Shown piece by piece: positions 1 to 9,380 of a DNA stretch of 64,000 bases. This stretch comes from Ophiobolus disseminans. Taxonomy: Eukaryota; Ascomycota; Dothideomycetes; Pleosporales; Phaeosphaeriaceae. Numbering within the stretch: position 1 is the stretch's first letter; every line of letters begins with the position of its first letter. Position numbers and translations under genes: made by a program. The DNA is taken from assembly GCA_010093685.1 (NCBI GenBank), contig MU006232.1:225017-289016 (forward strand), given 5' to 3'. The notes beneath the pieces are model-generated. The model was not told where the DNA came from. It did no database searches and worked only from the letters and a program-made list of their open reading frames with translations.

Positions 1-1836
1 TTTCGTCTTCATGTACTCCATATACCGTACGCACGGATCGAAGAGTTTCTCAAACACGTGGGTAGAGTCGTAGTAGAATCTCAGAATCTCTGGTAGCAGC
101 GCAACGGCACCGCCCCATGTTATCGTGTCGTGCAACGGGCCGCACATATACCGAATCTCGGGCGCCATTGTTGGAACCAAGCCGTTGGGTTCTTGGGCAT
201 CACATATGTCGTCTAGGATCTTGGAATACAACGACTCCATGTCTCGGATGTATTGTGTCGCGGGTGCTAGGAGGTGCGTTACTTCTAGCCAGCCGAATTT
301 CTCGATCTGCGGACAGTCGGTGTGGTAGCTGAAGAGGTTGGAGGCAAAAGACCAGTAGCACATGTTTATCAGGGCGTTGGTGTCGGATTTGTCGGTATTT
401 AAGTGGCCGAGGCGGCGGGCGGCGGAGGATATGTGGCGGCTAACGATGGACTTTATGATTGGGAGATCTGTGTCTGGTGAGGAAGGGAGAGCGATGCCGT
501 GGACTTGGATGTAGCGGGCGCTGGTAAAGCAGAAGTCTGGTTCCCATGTCTCCAATCCATTGCCTGCTAAAGTGAATTTGCAGAATACGTCGGTCTCGAA
601 TTGTTTGAAGAGCGGGTCCGGCATTAGGACATAGCCATTGTCGTCAATGGTTTCGGAGAAGCGAACGACCACCTCGGCGCCTGCAGGTCCACTGACCTCA
701 ATTTTGGCCATAGTCGTCATGTTTTGTCCAAAGTCGAAGCTCACGATACCTGGCTCCAGTGTCTTTGATGATCTCGATTCGAAAGTCTCGTGCAGCACAA
801 CAGGCGGCTGACTTTGATACTTCAGCTTCCCCCTAGGTCCTGTGACAGGCGTTGCATACTTCCACTCAACGTCTTCCTCGAACCCTGCCGCATCCCAACC
901 AAGAGGGTATCTTCGGAAGTCTTTCGTCTCACTCGAGTATATATTCGCCAACGTAGTCGCGCTCTTCCGCACCTTCCAGTCAGGTCCCGTGGTGACGCAT
1001 TCGCGGCTTCCGTCTTCATAGAATAGATGCACCTCGGCGAAGAAACACAGCTCATTGCCATATCGTACATATGTGTTATCTTCATAGCACGGCCAGAAGA
1101 AGCGATCATCGCCTTGATCACCGGCATAGAAACCATTACCCACATGCGCTCCAAGCACATTCTCGCCTTGCTGCAGGACATCCGACACATCATACGCAAC
1201 GTACTGAACCGTACGATGGTAATTCGTCCATCCAGGATCGAGTTTATGTCCATTCGCGGCAGCAGGATCGCCATTGCACACAAAGTTGAAATGGCCAAGT
1301 CCAGACGCCAAAACAATAGCGCGCTGTGGCTTTCGATTGAGGTGCAGCGACTTGCGAAGATAGATTGGGTTATCGCCATTGTCGCCAATCCAGACGCCTT
1401 TCCAGCGATTCGGCTCGTCTTCGAACCATGTGCGGAATATAAGGCTCGTGTGGGGCATGTACATCTGGTTCATGCTGTATGGTGGTAACAGGCCGCTTGA
1501 GCGTGGGTACGCGGTGAAGAACTCGCTCACAGTACTCTGTGTCTCGTTGCCATCTTGGTCCCATACTGTTACGCACCAGTAGTGGAATGACGTCGAGAGG
1601 AAGCCACCTGCCGGTTCACAGAGAATGTTTCGCTGGCGGTCGCTGTCGGTCTTGCCTGAGTCCCATGAAAGTGTATCGAATGACGACGATGTTGACACTT
1701 TAATTCGGTATGCAGTTTGTCGCGCATCTTCGTTGTCTGAATGCAGAACCCAGAACAGGCGTATCTTGTCAGTGTCGATACCGAGGACCTCATGGTAGGC
1801 GTGGATGCCGCAGCGGGTGACCTCTAACGCGGGCAT
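1..1836 (-). CDS. alpha-L-rhamnosidase, GH78 (C-terminus cut by window edge)
   Basis: The minus strand reads open from an ATG at 1836-1834 through 612 codons to base 1, with no intron and no stop. GH78 enzymes remove terminal L-rhamnose from pectin side chains and plant glycosides. Visible signatures are an N-terminal domain with WKGVWIGD, the YDVSDVLQQGENVLGAHV stretch with LDPGWTNYH before it, GWDAAGFEEDVEWKY, FDFGQN, and the catalytic-barrel motif DCPQIEKFGW at about residues 507-516, whose Glu512 aligns with the usual general acid. WGGAVALLPEILRF follows. The second catalytic Glu should lie beyond the left edge; family members are about 850-900 residues. In-frame stops just upstream fix the start. 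No signal peptide is seen, so the enzyme may act inside the cell. It is divergent from a sugar porter across a shared 656-bp promoter, which suggests co-induction by rhamnosides. Confidence 0.93.
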   Translation of the reverse strand, partial: MPALEVTRCGIHAYHEVLGIDTDKIRLFWVLHSDNEDARQTAYRIKVSTSSSFDTLSWDSGKTDSDRQRNILCEPAGGFLSTSFHYWCVTVWDQDGNETQSTVSEFFTAYPRSSGLLPPYSMNQMYMPHTSLIFRTWFEDEPNRWKGVWIGDNGDNPIYLRKSLHLNRKPQRAIVLASGLGHFNFVCNGDPAAANGHKLDPGWTNYHRTVQYVAYDVSDVLQQGENVLGAHVGNGFYAGDQGDDRFFWPCYEDNTYVRYGNELCFFAEVHLFYEDGSRECVTTGPDWKVRKSATTLANIYSSETKDFRRYPLGWDAAGFEEDVEWKYATPVTGPRGKLKYQSQPPVVLHETFESRSSKTLEPGIVSFDFGQNMTTMAKIEVSGPAGAEVVVRFSETIDDNGYVLMPDPLFKQFETDVFCKFTLAGNGLETWEPDFCFTSARYIQVHGIALPSSPDTDLPIIKSIVSRHISSAARRLGHLNTDKSDTNALINMCYWSFASNLFSYHTDCPQIEKFGWLEVTHLLAPATQYIRDMESLYSKILDDICDAQEPNGLVPTMAPEIRYMCGPLHDTITWGGAVALLPEILRFYYDSTHVFEKLFDPCVRYMEYMKTK

Positions 1837-2492
1837 AGTTCCGATGAGGAGGTACGACCTTGACAATGGTGAACACTGCGTACGAGCTCACTGTGTTAGA
1901 TTTCATAATCTGACGTTCGGCTAGAAATGCACATGTCCTCTTGCCATGTCTCGGGCGTGCTTTACATCGCACAAGCAAGGGTACTGAGCCGCATCGAGCC
2001 TACTTCCGCTCCACTTTCCGAGCGATGTCTCACCACGCATCCAAACCTTCACTCGAAATGAAGTGGTCCCGAACCTCACCCAGGATACTCGCTACAACTC
2101 GGGATACAATGCCGCGAGAAGGCCAATGAGCATGCGGCGCCGATCGTGCTTCAGTCCCGAGCAGACTCCCGAGCGTTGCAACGTTTGCGGGGAATTCCGG
2201 CCCGTTGCCTGATCCATGCGAACATCTGGGGTATCAGATCTTAGCATACGACACCACTTTTTGATCTGCGTCCTACCTATCAGCTTAGATCGGCACGGCG
2301 CTCTCCACATGCTGTGTATCATTCGATCGGCGTGAATTATCTCGAAGGGTCTAAGCACTTGGATGTAACAGCCAGGAGTCGGGGCGAAGATGTCCGGGGG
2401 TGCACAGTGTGTAGAAAGTTGTTGGTATATATCTGTGAGCAAGATCCACAGCGATCATCACAAATCGATACCACAGCAATAGAATCAACAAC
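1837..2492. promoter_or_regulatory. divergent promoter between GH78 and sugar porter
   Basis: No gene is supported here. The stretch separates two divergent start codons. A TATATAT box lies at 2426-2432, about 61 bases before the porter ATG. Two sites fit the CreA carbon-repressor consensus SYGGRG (GCGGGG at 2187-2192 and CCGGGG at 2394-2399). Such short sites also occur by chance, so glucose repression is only an inference. Confidence 0.4.
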
Positions 2493-4013
2493 ATGGGTCT
2501 CGCAATTACTGTCTTCTCTGCTGTGTTCCTTGCGATAGGAGGATGTAAGCTGCATACTCGTCCAAGTACCATTTCCGCATGCTAACAATGGCTGTGTGTA
2601 GTCCTCTTTGGATACGACTCCGGTATCATCACATCGACCATCGCCCTCGATACTTTTAAAGAGTACTTCAATGATCCATCCGACACGATCACGGGTGGTA
2701 TCGTGTCCGCCTTCCAAGGCGGTGCGATTGCGGGCACCATCTTCAACATGATGTTCGCAGACATGCTAGGACGTCGTCGAACCATCTTCGTAGGCGCCCT
2801 CGTATCTGTACTTGGAAGCTCGCTGCAAGCCGGTGCTGTCAACATCGAAATGCTGATCGTCGGACGCTTCATCGGCGGTGTCGCAGTCGGCCAGCTGACG
2901 AGCACAATTCCAATGTACGCCGGAGAGCTGTCTGAGCCCAAGTACCGTGGTATCCTCTCTGGTCTCCTACAATGGATGCTGTCCTGGGGCTTCTTCGTCG
3001 CACAGTGGCTAGGCTACGGCTGCGAGCGCATCACCACGCAATTCTCATGGCGCTTTCCCCTCGCCTTCCAAAACGTGCCAGGCCTCATCCTCATCGGTGG
3101 AATATTCTTCCTCCAAGAATCCCCGCGCTGGTTGATGGAAAAAGACCGCCATGAAGACGCCATGTCCTCACTCCAAAAGCTGCGCAGCGGCACCCCAAAC
3201 GAAACCATCAACCTCGAATTTCGCGAGATCCGTGACGTCATCATCGCCGACCGCGCCCTCGGAAACATCAGCTGGAAATCCATCGTCACGAAGCCGACGT
3301 GGCGCAAACGTCTCTTACTCGGCTGCGGCGTGCAGGCCTTCGGTCCGTTGTCTGGCATCAACGTGATCAACTACTACGGCCCTCGCATCTACCAAATTCT
3401 GGGCATATCGACCCGCGAATCGCTCCTCATCGTCGGCATCAGCGGCGCCCTCAGCATAGTATGGTGCACCATCGGCCTCGCCCTGCTCGACCGCGCAGGG
3501 CGCATAAAGCCTCTTCTCGTCAGCGCCGCTGGACTCGCCGCCGCACTGCTCGTCAACGCCGTGCAGGGCCAGTACTTCGACCCGTCGAACGGTGCACAGC
3601 TGCGCAGCATGGTAGCGATGAACTTTGCCTTCAGTTTCTTCTACACACCACTCGGCATCATTTCCTGGGTGTACCCCGCGGAGATTTTCCCTGTCGAGTG
3701 TCGCGCGCTGGGCAACGCTGTAACAACATTCACGAACTGGACTGTGAATTTGATCTTTGCGCAGTTCAGTCCGCAGGCGCTGAGTGCGATTGAGTTCAAG
3801 TACTTCTACGTGTTTTTTGTGTTCAACGTTATCGCGTTCTTGTGCTATTGGTTCTTCTATCCGGAGACGAAGGGGAGGAGCTTGGAGCAGATGGATGAAG
3901 TGTTTGGAGACCAGTTGGTGCCGCATGCGATGAAGGACCCGGCGGCGGCGGAGGCGGCCATGGAGAAGGATGAGACGCTGCGCGCGGAGGTAAGGACCGA
4001 ATCGGTGGCTTAA
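2493..4013 (+). CDS. MFS sugar:H+ symporter (candidate rhamnose or rhamnoside porter)
   Basis: Two exons, 2493-2544 and 2602-4013, give 487 residues. The intron has a GTAAGC donor, a GCTAAC branch site and a TAG acceptor; splicing restores the porter signature GGFLFGYDSGI. Further sugar-porter motifs are GRRR after TM2, GRFIGGVAVGQ, YAGELSEPKYRG, ESPRWLMEK before the central loop, INVINYYGP in TM7, PAEIFPVECRALGNA and the C-terminal PETKGRSLEQMDEVF. This is a plasma-membrane 12-TM transporter of the PF00083 family at full length. Substrate cannot be read from sequence. Its divergent partner is an alpha-L-rhamnosidase, so L-rhamnose or a rhamnose-containing glycoside is the best contextual guess; glucose, xylose or galacturonate remain possible. 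Confidence 0.92.
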
Positions 4014-4430
4014 GGGGGTGTAGATTACTACTGGCTGTAATTGTTGCTGTCTAGCAACTAATGTGGAGAGATGAGATAAGGTGGAGACATTACGATGATG
4101 TTGATCGCGTTGCGGTCGTACGTGTACAACTCCTACATAATTTTCAAGTTAGCATTGTCCCTTGTATGGTCGTCATTAGATTGTTCCACTCGGCCATTCC
4201 ACAGCCCCTCCACAGCTCAGCATGCCTCTATCTCTCTCTAAAACTCAACTCACTTAAGTCTCCTCCTTGGAGTGACTCTCCACGTCTCGTGCTATTCTCT
4301 CTCTCAATACATAGACATAATGCTTGAACAAGTCAAGAAGTTGCAGCTACTACCTGCGTCGTCAACACGCATAGCCACTTCAAGAAAGGGTATTCCGGAG
4401 TATACATTACTATAGACATCACACGCTACT
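4014..4430. other. convergent 3' flanks, no gene seen
   Basis: This 417-bp AT-richer stretch lies between the tail of the sugar porter and the tail of the minus-strand ADCK gene. I see only short open frames without family features; it most likely holds the two 3' UTRs and terminators. Confidence 0.5.
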
Positions 4431-6440
4431 CTAACCTTCGAAAACACCATGCTGTAACTCGACTCCAAAGTCTTTGGCCATGGCTTTCATACGGTCTTCG
4501 ATATCGTCTTCCATTCCCCTTCCGAAGCCTGTGACCTGCTTGATCCTGCTCCAGAAAAAGGCAAAGTCTGTCAGCACCAACACAGCCCTGAAGCGCAGAT
4601 GTTTGACCCAATTCTTCCATCTCTCGCTGTAGCTTAGATCTGGGCTTTCTGTTAATGCCCTGCTTGCCCATAGGCCTGTGATCTTGATGCGATTGACTGG
4701 CGAGCCGAGGAATTGGTTGTTTCCCTGGACAATACGGAGGTTGCGGCCGATGAAGATGAGTTCTTGTGGCCACTTCTTGTCATCTGCAAGCATGAGTTTG
4801 ATCGCATCTCGTCCTCTTGACTGCATCTCGAAAGCGCGTTCTGCCTGATCCTTGCCCTCCCATCCCTTCTTGAGCTCGTTCATCACGGCATTATCGCCAC
4901 CTTGATACGGGCGCATAAGCGTTGCAGATGCAAAGATGTCTGCGTGTCCCACGCCCCATGACGTCGCGATTTCCTGTATAGTCTCGTTGTCGAAAGCGAG
5001 CAACGACTTCCAGAACAATGAATACTGGTGGCGGAAACCTGGGTTCATGCGGATGTATAGGCCGTGGTCGATAAGAACTACTTCGGGCTGGCCGTTGGGG
5101 AGGCGTCGGATGAAGATGTTGCCTGGGTGTGGGTCGCAGTGGACGGCGCCCCAAAGGAACATTTGTGCGGAGAAGAGGTCGACGATGGTATTCATAGTGG
5201 TTTTGAGGGAGACGCCGAGGCCGCCTTTGTGATTTTTGCCGCGCCAGTCTGACCGGTCTGGCTTGAATGCGGAGTTCTTGGGGGCGTCGGGTGGAAAGTG
5301 TGTGTCAAGCTTGGTGTTGGTTTTTGGAATGGGTGGGAGTTGACCACCGCCTGCACCGGGGCTACCATTCCGCCAACCGCCTTGCCAGCGGCCTGTGATG
5401 CCCTCCTTGTCCCATAGGCGGACACCTTCTATCCACTCTGCCGTCATCACACGCTTGCTCGAGAGCTCTCGGTAGACGGCGGGAATGTAGACTCTGCCAG
5501 CCAAACGCTTCTCTCCGTGGACAAGCTCTCGCATCTCTGCCGCGTTGTTCGCCTCGTTTTCGAAGTCGGTTTCCAGCATGAGGCGCTCTGAGATGTAGGG
5601 CACAAGAGTGTAGATGGGGATCTGAAACCACCACGTGTATGCCTTTGCCACAACCTTGAACGCCCAAAGATCCCATCCGACTTGCTGTGCAATCTCCCGC
5701 TTCTGAATCTTGATTGCAACCTCTCTTCCATCGGCCAAACGGGCCCAATGGACTTGTGCCACACTGGCGCTAGCCCTCGCTGTCTTCTCCATTATGCCCC
5801 TGCCGTCTTCTCTTGTGAAGCTGATTCCAAAGACCTCTTCAACGCTTTTGCCAAAGTCTTCCCTAACCACCTTCTCGACCTCCCACCACTCATTCTGCGG
5901 CGCATCGTCGAACATCTTTTGGAACATTTTTTGGAACTCTGGCGGTAGAATCGCGCTCTGCATGGCGATGGCCTGGCCGATCTTCAAATACAGCCCGCCA
6001 TTGTGCCTCAGCAAGTCGAAAATCCTCTGCGCATTGCGCGCGTGTAGATGCTCGATGCTGTTCGCCAGAGGCGGATGTGCGCGAAAGTTGATCTTGTAGT
6101 CCAAGCCAATCAATAGACCGGTATAGAATGTTCGCAGACTGCGTGTGATCGAGGCTGCATAGAACTGCCTATCAACGAGATAGGCGGTGCCGAGCAGCGT
6201 AGAAACGACGGCGAGTCTGCGCACCCATCTGCGCTTGGTGAAAGGCGGCTTGATCTTTCGGGTTCTGGGTTTCGGGAGATCCGCAGGATTCGGAGGCCGC
6301 AGAGGCTCCCATGCCTGTGTCTGGAGGCGACGGACGAGTGGTGTCTGGTACAGTCGTGTGGGGGCAAAGGTGCGTGTCAGCAGTCGCGATGTGGCATCAT
6401 GTATTGGCGCTCTTCGAAGAGCGAACAAGCCATGTATCAT
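4431..6440 (-). CDS. MCP2: mitochondrial ABC1/ADCK (UbiB-family) atypical kinase, Mcp2/ADCK1-like
   Basis: One intronless frame of 669 residues. The N-terminus is basic and lacks acidic residues at first, as expected for a mitochondrial presequence, followed by a hydrophobic segment near residues 75-90. UbiB-family hallmarks are in order: the KxGQ motif (KIGQ, 153-156) with SAILPPEF, the alanine-rich loop ARASASVAQVH (222-232) replacing a P-loop, the VAIK lysine (245), HCDPHPGN (434-441) and DHG (458-460) in place of DFG. HCDPHPGN plus DHGLY points to the Mcp2/ADCK1 branch, which in yeast influences coenzyme Q distribution and mitochondrial lipid homeostasis from the inner membrane. A Gly/Pro/Asn-rich insertion of about 55 residues (350-405) interrupts the domain and looks lineage-specific. 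Kinase activity in this family is uncertain. Confidence 0.85.
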   Translation of the reverse strand: MIHGLFALRRAPIHDATSRLLTRTFAPTRLYQTPLVRRLQTQAWEPLRPPNPADLPKPRTRKIKPPFTKRRWVRRLAVVSTLLGTAYLVDRQFYAASITRSLRTFYTGLLIGLDYKINFRAHPPLANSIEHLHARNAQRIFDLLRHNGGLYLKIGQAIAMQSAILPPEFQKMFQKMFDDAPQNEWWEVEKVVREDFGKSVEEVFGISFTREDGRGIMEKTARASASVAQVHWARLADGREVAIKIQKREIAQQVGWDLWAFKVVAKAYTWWFQIPIYTLVPYISERLMLETDFENEANNAAEMRELVHGEKRLAGRVYIPAVYRELSSKRVMTAEWIEGVRLWDKEGITGRWQGGWRNGSPGAGGGQLPPIPKTNTKLDTHFPPDAPKNSAFKPDRSDWRGKNHKGGLGVSLKTTMNTIVDLFSAQMFLWGAVHCDPHPGNIFIRRLPNGQPEVVLIDHGLYIRMNPGFRHQYSLFWKSLLAFDNETIQEIATSWGVGHADIFASATLMRPYQGGDNAVMNELKKGWEGKDQAERAFEMQSRGRDAIKLMLADDKKWPQELIFIGRNLRIVQGNNQFLGSPVNRIKITGLWASRALTESPDLSYSERWKNWVKHLRFRAVLVLTDFAFFWSRIKQVTGFGRGMEDDIEDRMKAMAKDFGVELQHGVFEG

Positions 6441-7057
6441 GGCTGCTCCATGTGAGAGGAAAGAATCACGAAAAGTGTGGTGTGTGACATGTATGTAGAT
6501 TGTGGTTGTGGTTTATCTTTCCTGCATAGTCGGAGTTAAAGTCATGACGGCATTTTGGGCGGCCCCCGACCTATGCCCGATTACCGCCGACTAGCGTCAA
6601 TGCGCCGCGGCGGTTCAACTTGTGCTTCCGCTCCGTTATAAACAAACGACGATGCTGGATCCTCCTAGGCAACTATTTCTACGGTTGTGTTGAGTGTAGC
6701 CTTGCTGTGACTTGACAAATTCTCCAGACTACGTATGTGGTTGGGCCCTGGGGCCATTGTTCAGGCCTCTCGACCATTCTGCTAGCAAAGGTTTGCTAAC
6801 AGAATGAGGCCTCTTTTTGTACCATGCTTCCCCAGGGGTGCCTTTCCGATGCGTGCAGTCGTGAAATAGGATAAGGGGCCACCGAGGCAGTAGGGCATCG
6901 AGAGCAGTACACCTTAGAGGGGTCAGTGAGGCACAGCAACTGCTTTTATCTCGGAACCGATCTGCAGCCATGCTCTGGATCGTCTTGGAGAGTGCGAAGC
7001 GCTTCCTCGGGGTGCTTTTGGTCATCTTCACGACCAGCATTTGAGCATAAGTCAGCT
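6441..7057. other. ADCK promoter and YAE1 3' flank
   Basis: It contains the upstream region of the ADCK gene and the downstream region of the YAE1-like gene, both on the minus strand. A 110-codon minus-strand frame at 6729-7061 overlaps the YAE1 stop by 4 bases but has no recognisable feature and no expected codon pattern, so I do not call it a gene. Confidence 0.4.
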
Positions 7058-7711
7058 TCATGACTGTTCTTCGGTGCGGTCATGGTGAACATTCTCCACG
7101 GCTTTGGTGTCAACCCCCCACTTCCCGGCCATGTCTTCGACCACTACCGTCCACTTGTGCACAATAGGGTGTTGCTCGGCGACTTCCCTGAAAGTAGGAT
7201 CGTCCTCTTCTCCATGGACTTCCCACTTCCAGATTCCCTCCTCGTTTACCCATTGTTGACCAAGCAGTTCCTGTATGGCCAGCTCCTTCTGGGCAATAGT
7301 GTATGCTTCCTTCGTCTCATAATACAAGTCCGCGTTCTGTCCTTTCCAGGCCGCGACGAGTCCTTGCAGTACACCAAATATGTATCCAATTCGCATACCG
7401 AGGTTTGCACCAAGCGAATAGCCCTCGTCAAAGCCTTCTTGCACATATTGACCTTTGCTGTTTGCTAGGCCTTCACGGTAGGCGTCCGTGTCGAGCGCAC
7501 GTCGGCGCGAGGGAAGGTCGGATAAGATTTCATGTGGCCGTTCGCGTTGAGTGTCTAGATTTGACAAGCTGGCATCATGGAAGGTCGGCGAAGCTGGCGC
7601 AGAGCCATAGATGTCGTCCAAGGGATCATCGTGTGGTGGAGTCGGTGGGGCATGTCCGGCAGCAAGCTCTGTCGGCCCCAGATGAGGGGAAGTTTCACAG
7701 AATGCGTTCAT
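7058..7711 (-). CDS. YAE1: Yae1-domain protein (ABCE1/Rli1 Fe-S cluster assembly adaptor)
   Basis: A 217-residue intronless frame. The centre carries the deca-GX3 repeat that defines the Yae1/Lto1 family: glycines recur every fourth residue through EGLANSKG, EGFDEGYSLGANLG and RIGYIFGVLQG (about residues 80-118). In yeast, Yae1 with Lto1 recruits the cytosolic iron-sulfur targeting complex to Rli1/ABCE1, which is needed for ribosome recycling. The N-terminus is proline/serine-rich and probably disordered; the C-terminal third is acidic and helical. The length is somewhat above the yeast protein, which is normal for moulds. It could instead be the Lto1 paralogue, since both share the repeat; the longer C-terminal half favours Yae1. 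Confidence 0.75.
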   Translation of the reverse strand: MNAFCETSPHLGPTELAAGHAPPTPPHDDPLDDIYGSAPASPTFHDASLSNLDTQRERPHEILSDLPSRRRALDTDAYREGLANSKGQYVQEGFDEGYSLGANLGMRIGYIFGVLQGLVAAWKGQNADLYYETKEAYTIAQKELAIQELLGQQWVNEEGIWKWEVHGEEDDPTFREVAEQHPIVHKWTVVVEDMAGKWGVDTKAVENVHHDRTEEQS

Positions 7712-8344
7712 ATTTAATAGCCTCCTTCGAGCTGAAGCAGTATCGAAGAGAAATTTGAGTCATCGTGAAGTATTTTGGGGTGTGGGGTGATGTGGTAGAA
7801 GGGTTATGATGGAGACTAGCGCACCGCGGAGGACGCGGAGTTTTGAGCCTTGCGATTCGATGCGCCACGGGCACTCTCGACTCCAACTACACGCTTTTGC
7901 GTGTGCAACACATGCCGTAGCCAACCCAGACTGTCATCTACTGCTCCGAATGTCTTCGAGTCTCGATTCACTCGTCTGATCAAGTCAGATTACGCCCGGG
8001 CGCGAAAAGCTCGACAGCCTCAACAGTCCGTCTGAAGCTTGCACCCCAAGCAGCGGAACTCCGCTGTACAGCTTGTACGCGTCTCGACAATACATACGTC
8101 GTTGCTGCCTTGATTTGGGATCTGGCCTACATTGTTTTGCTCTTGCTCACGGCGATAAGACGTGACCAAATTGTCGCCTCATCCGCACCTACCGCACGGA
8201 CGAACGTCGGATCCAATTTCAACTTTCCACACAGTATATCAAGACGAATCCACACCTCAACTTCATTTAAAGAGTAGGACCGGTCCAGTAATCCACCCAA
8301 TTTATCACATACATCGACACTACCCTCTAGCATATAGAGCCAAT
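7712..8344. promoter_or_regulatory. divergent promoter of YAE1-like and SDR genes
   Basis: No gene is supported. The notable element is a perfect inverted repeat at 8051-8066 (CAGCGGA, two bases, TCCGCTG). It contains CGG-N4-CCG, the layout bound by Zn2Cys6 dimers, about 280 bp before the SDR start. Confidence 0.45.
8051..8066. promoter_or_regulatory. perfect inverted repeat with CGG-N4-CCG core
   Basis: CAGCGGA and TCCGCTG face each other across AC. The inner CGG and CCG triplets are separated by four bases. Zn2Cys6 dimers commonly bind such everted or inverted CGG pairs; no such factor is encoded in the window. Confidence 0.45.
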
Positions 8345-9319
8345 ATGGTCGCCATTGAAGCCGTTCGTGCTAGTAACACCTCCCTGAAAAGCCTACCTCC
8401 TCTAGTCGCCGTCTTTGTCGGCGGAACATCTGGCATAGGTCTCTTCACAGCACGCGAGCTGGCACGAAATACTACCTCCCCACACATCTACCTGGTCGGC
8501 CGCAATCAAACCGAAGCCAGCAAGATCATCGACGAGTTGAAAGCCATCAACTCATCAACCCAAGTTTCTTTCATTCAGAAAGACGTCTCGCTCCTGAAAA
8601 ACGTCGACGAAGCATGCCAGGAGATTAAGAGCAAGGAAAAGCAGGTTAATCTGCTATTCATGACATGCGGCTACTTTGTCTTCACTGGACGCGATGAAAC
8701 ATCAGAGGGCTTGGACAAGAAATTCGCTCTGCATTACTACACACGCATGCGCTTTATTTCGCAACTTCAACCACTCCTGAACGCTGCCGCATCATCAAAA
8801 TCCGTCTCGCGCGTCGTCGGTGTCCTGGATCCGCAAATCGGCCTCAGACTCACCCCAAACTTCTCGGACCTAAGTCTCAAAAACACATTCAGCCTGAAGA
8901 ACTGCGCAACGCACGCGTCCGCCATGACAAATCTCTCATTCTACAAGCTTGCGCGCGAGAACACAGGCACGTCGTATGTCCACGCGTACCCTGGGTTCGT
9001 AGACACAGGCGCAGGAAGAGATGCTCGGGGTGCTTTGGCGCTGCTCGCTAAACCGATTATGTGGGTCATGTTGAAGATGATGCAGGTCATGCCGGCGGAG
9101 AGCGGCGAGAGGCATTTGTATGCTGCTACGAGTACGAGCTTTGCACCGCAGGCCGGCGAGGACGCCGCGACGGGAAGTTTTCTGTTGAATTGGAACGGAG
9201 ATGTATTGGCTGATACGGACAAGGGGCGGAAATTAAGGGAGGAGGGGAAAGAGGATGCGGTATGGGAACATACAGAAGATGTATTTAAGAAGATTTGCGC
9301 AGAGGGTGGGAAGTATTAA
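8345..9319 (+). CDS. atypical short-chain dehydrogenase/reductase without the YxxxK dyad
   Basis: A 324-residue protein starting at MVAIEAV; the frame stays open upstream to 8162, but that extension is compositionally unlike protein and would sit in the 5' leader. The Rossmann N-terminus is clear: VAVFVGGTSGIG supplies the TGxxxGxG-type cofactor loop, followed by YLVGRN. Later landmarks are LLFMTCG (the NNAG region) and HAYPGFVDTG (the usual PG motif). Where classical SDRs have Ser and Tyr-x-x-x-Lys, this protein reads VVGVLDP and HASAMTNLSFYKLA, so neither is present. It belongs to a fungal branch of NAD(P)-binding proteins often seen near secondary-metabolism genes. The reaction is unknown and it may be a non-catalytic binder or use a different acid. 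Confidence 0.8.
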   Translation: MVAIEAVRASNTSLKSLPPLVAVFVGGTSGIGLFTARELARNTTSPHIYLVGRNQTEASKIIDELKAINSSTQVSFIQKDVSLLKNVDEACQEIKSKEKQVNLLFMTCGYFVFTGRDETSEGLDKKFALHYYTRMRFISQLQPLLNAAASSKSVSRVVGVLDPQIGLRLTPNFSDLSLKNTFSLKNCATHASAMTNLSFYKLARENTGTSYVHAYPGFVDTGAGRDARGALALLAKPIMWVMLKMMQVMPAESGERHLYAATSTSFAPQAGEDAATGSFLLNWNGDVLADTDKGRKLREEGKEDAVWEHTEDVFKKICAEGGKY

Positions 9320-9380
9320 ACAGCCATACTTCTACCATAATCTCCAACCCAACTATCTCATTCCCAGTATTCCTTCCCCC

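Noticed and set aside
822..1388. 188-residue minus-strand frame and a 153-residue plus-strand frame (1027-1488)
   Set aside because: Both are shadows of the GH78 gene, whose own frame gives a coherent family-matching protein through the whole stretch.
3315..3926. 203-residue minus-strand frame
   Set aside because: Fully antisense to the sugar porter; composition is that of a mirror frame in GC-rich coding DNA.
6729..7061. 110-residue frame overlapping the YAE1 stop
   Set aside because: No domain, no start context and no sign of coding constraint; probably 3' flank.
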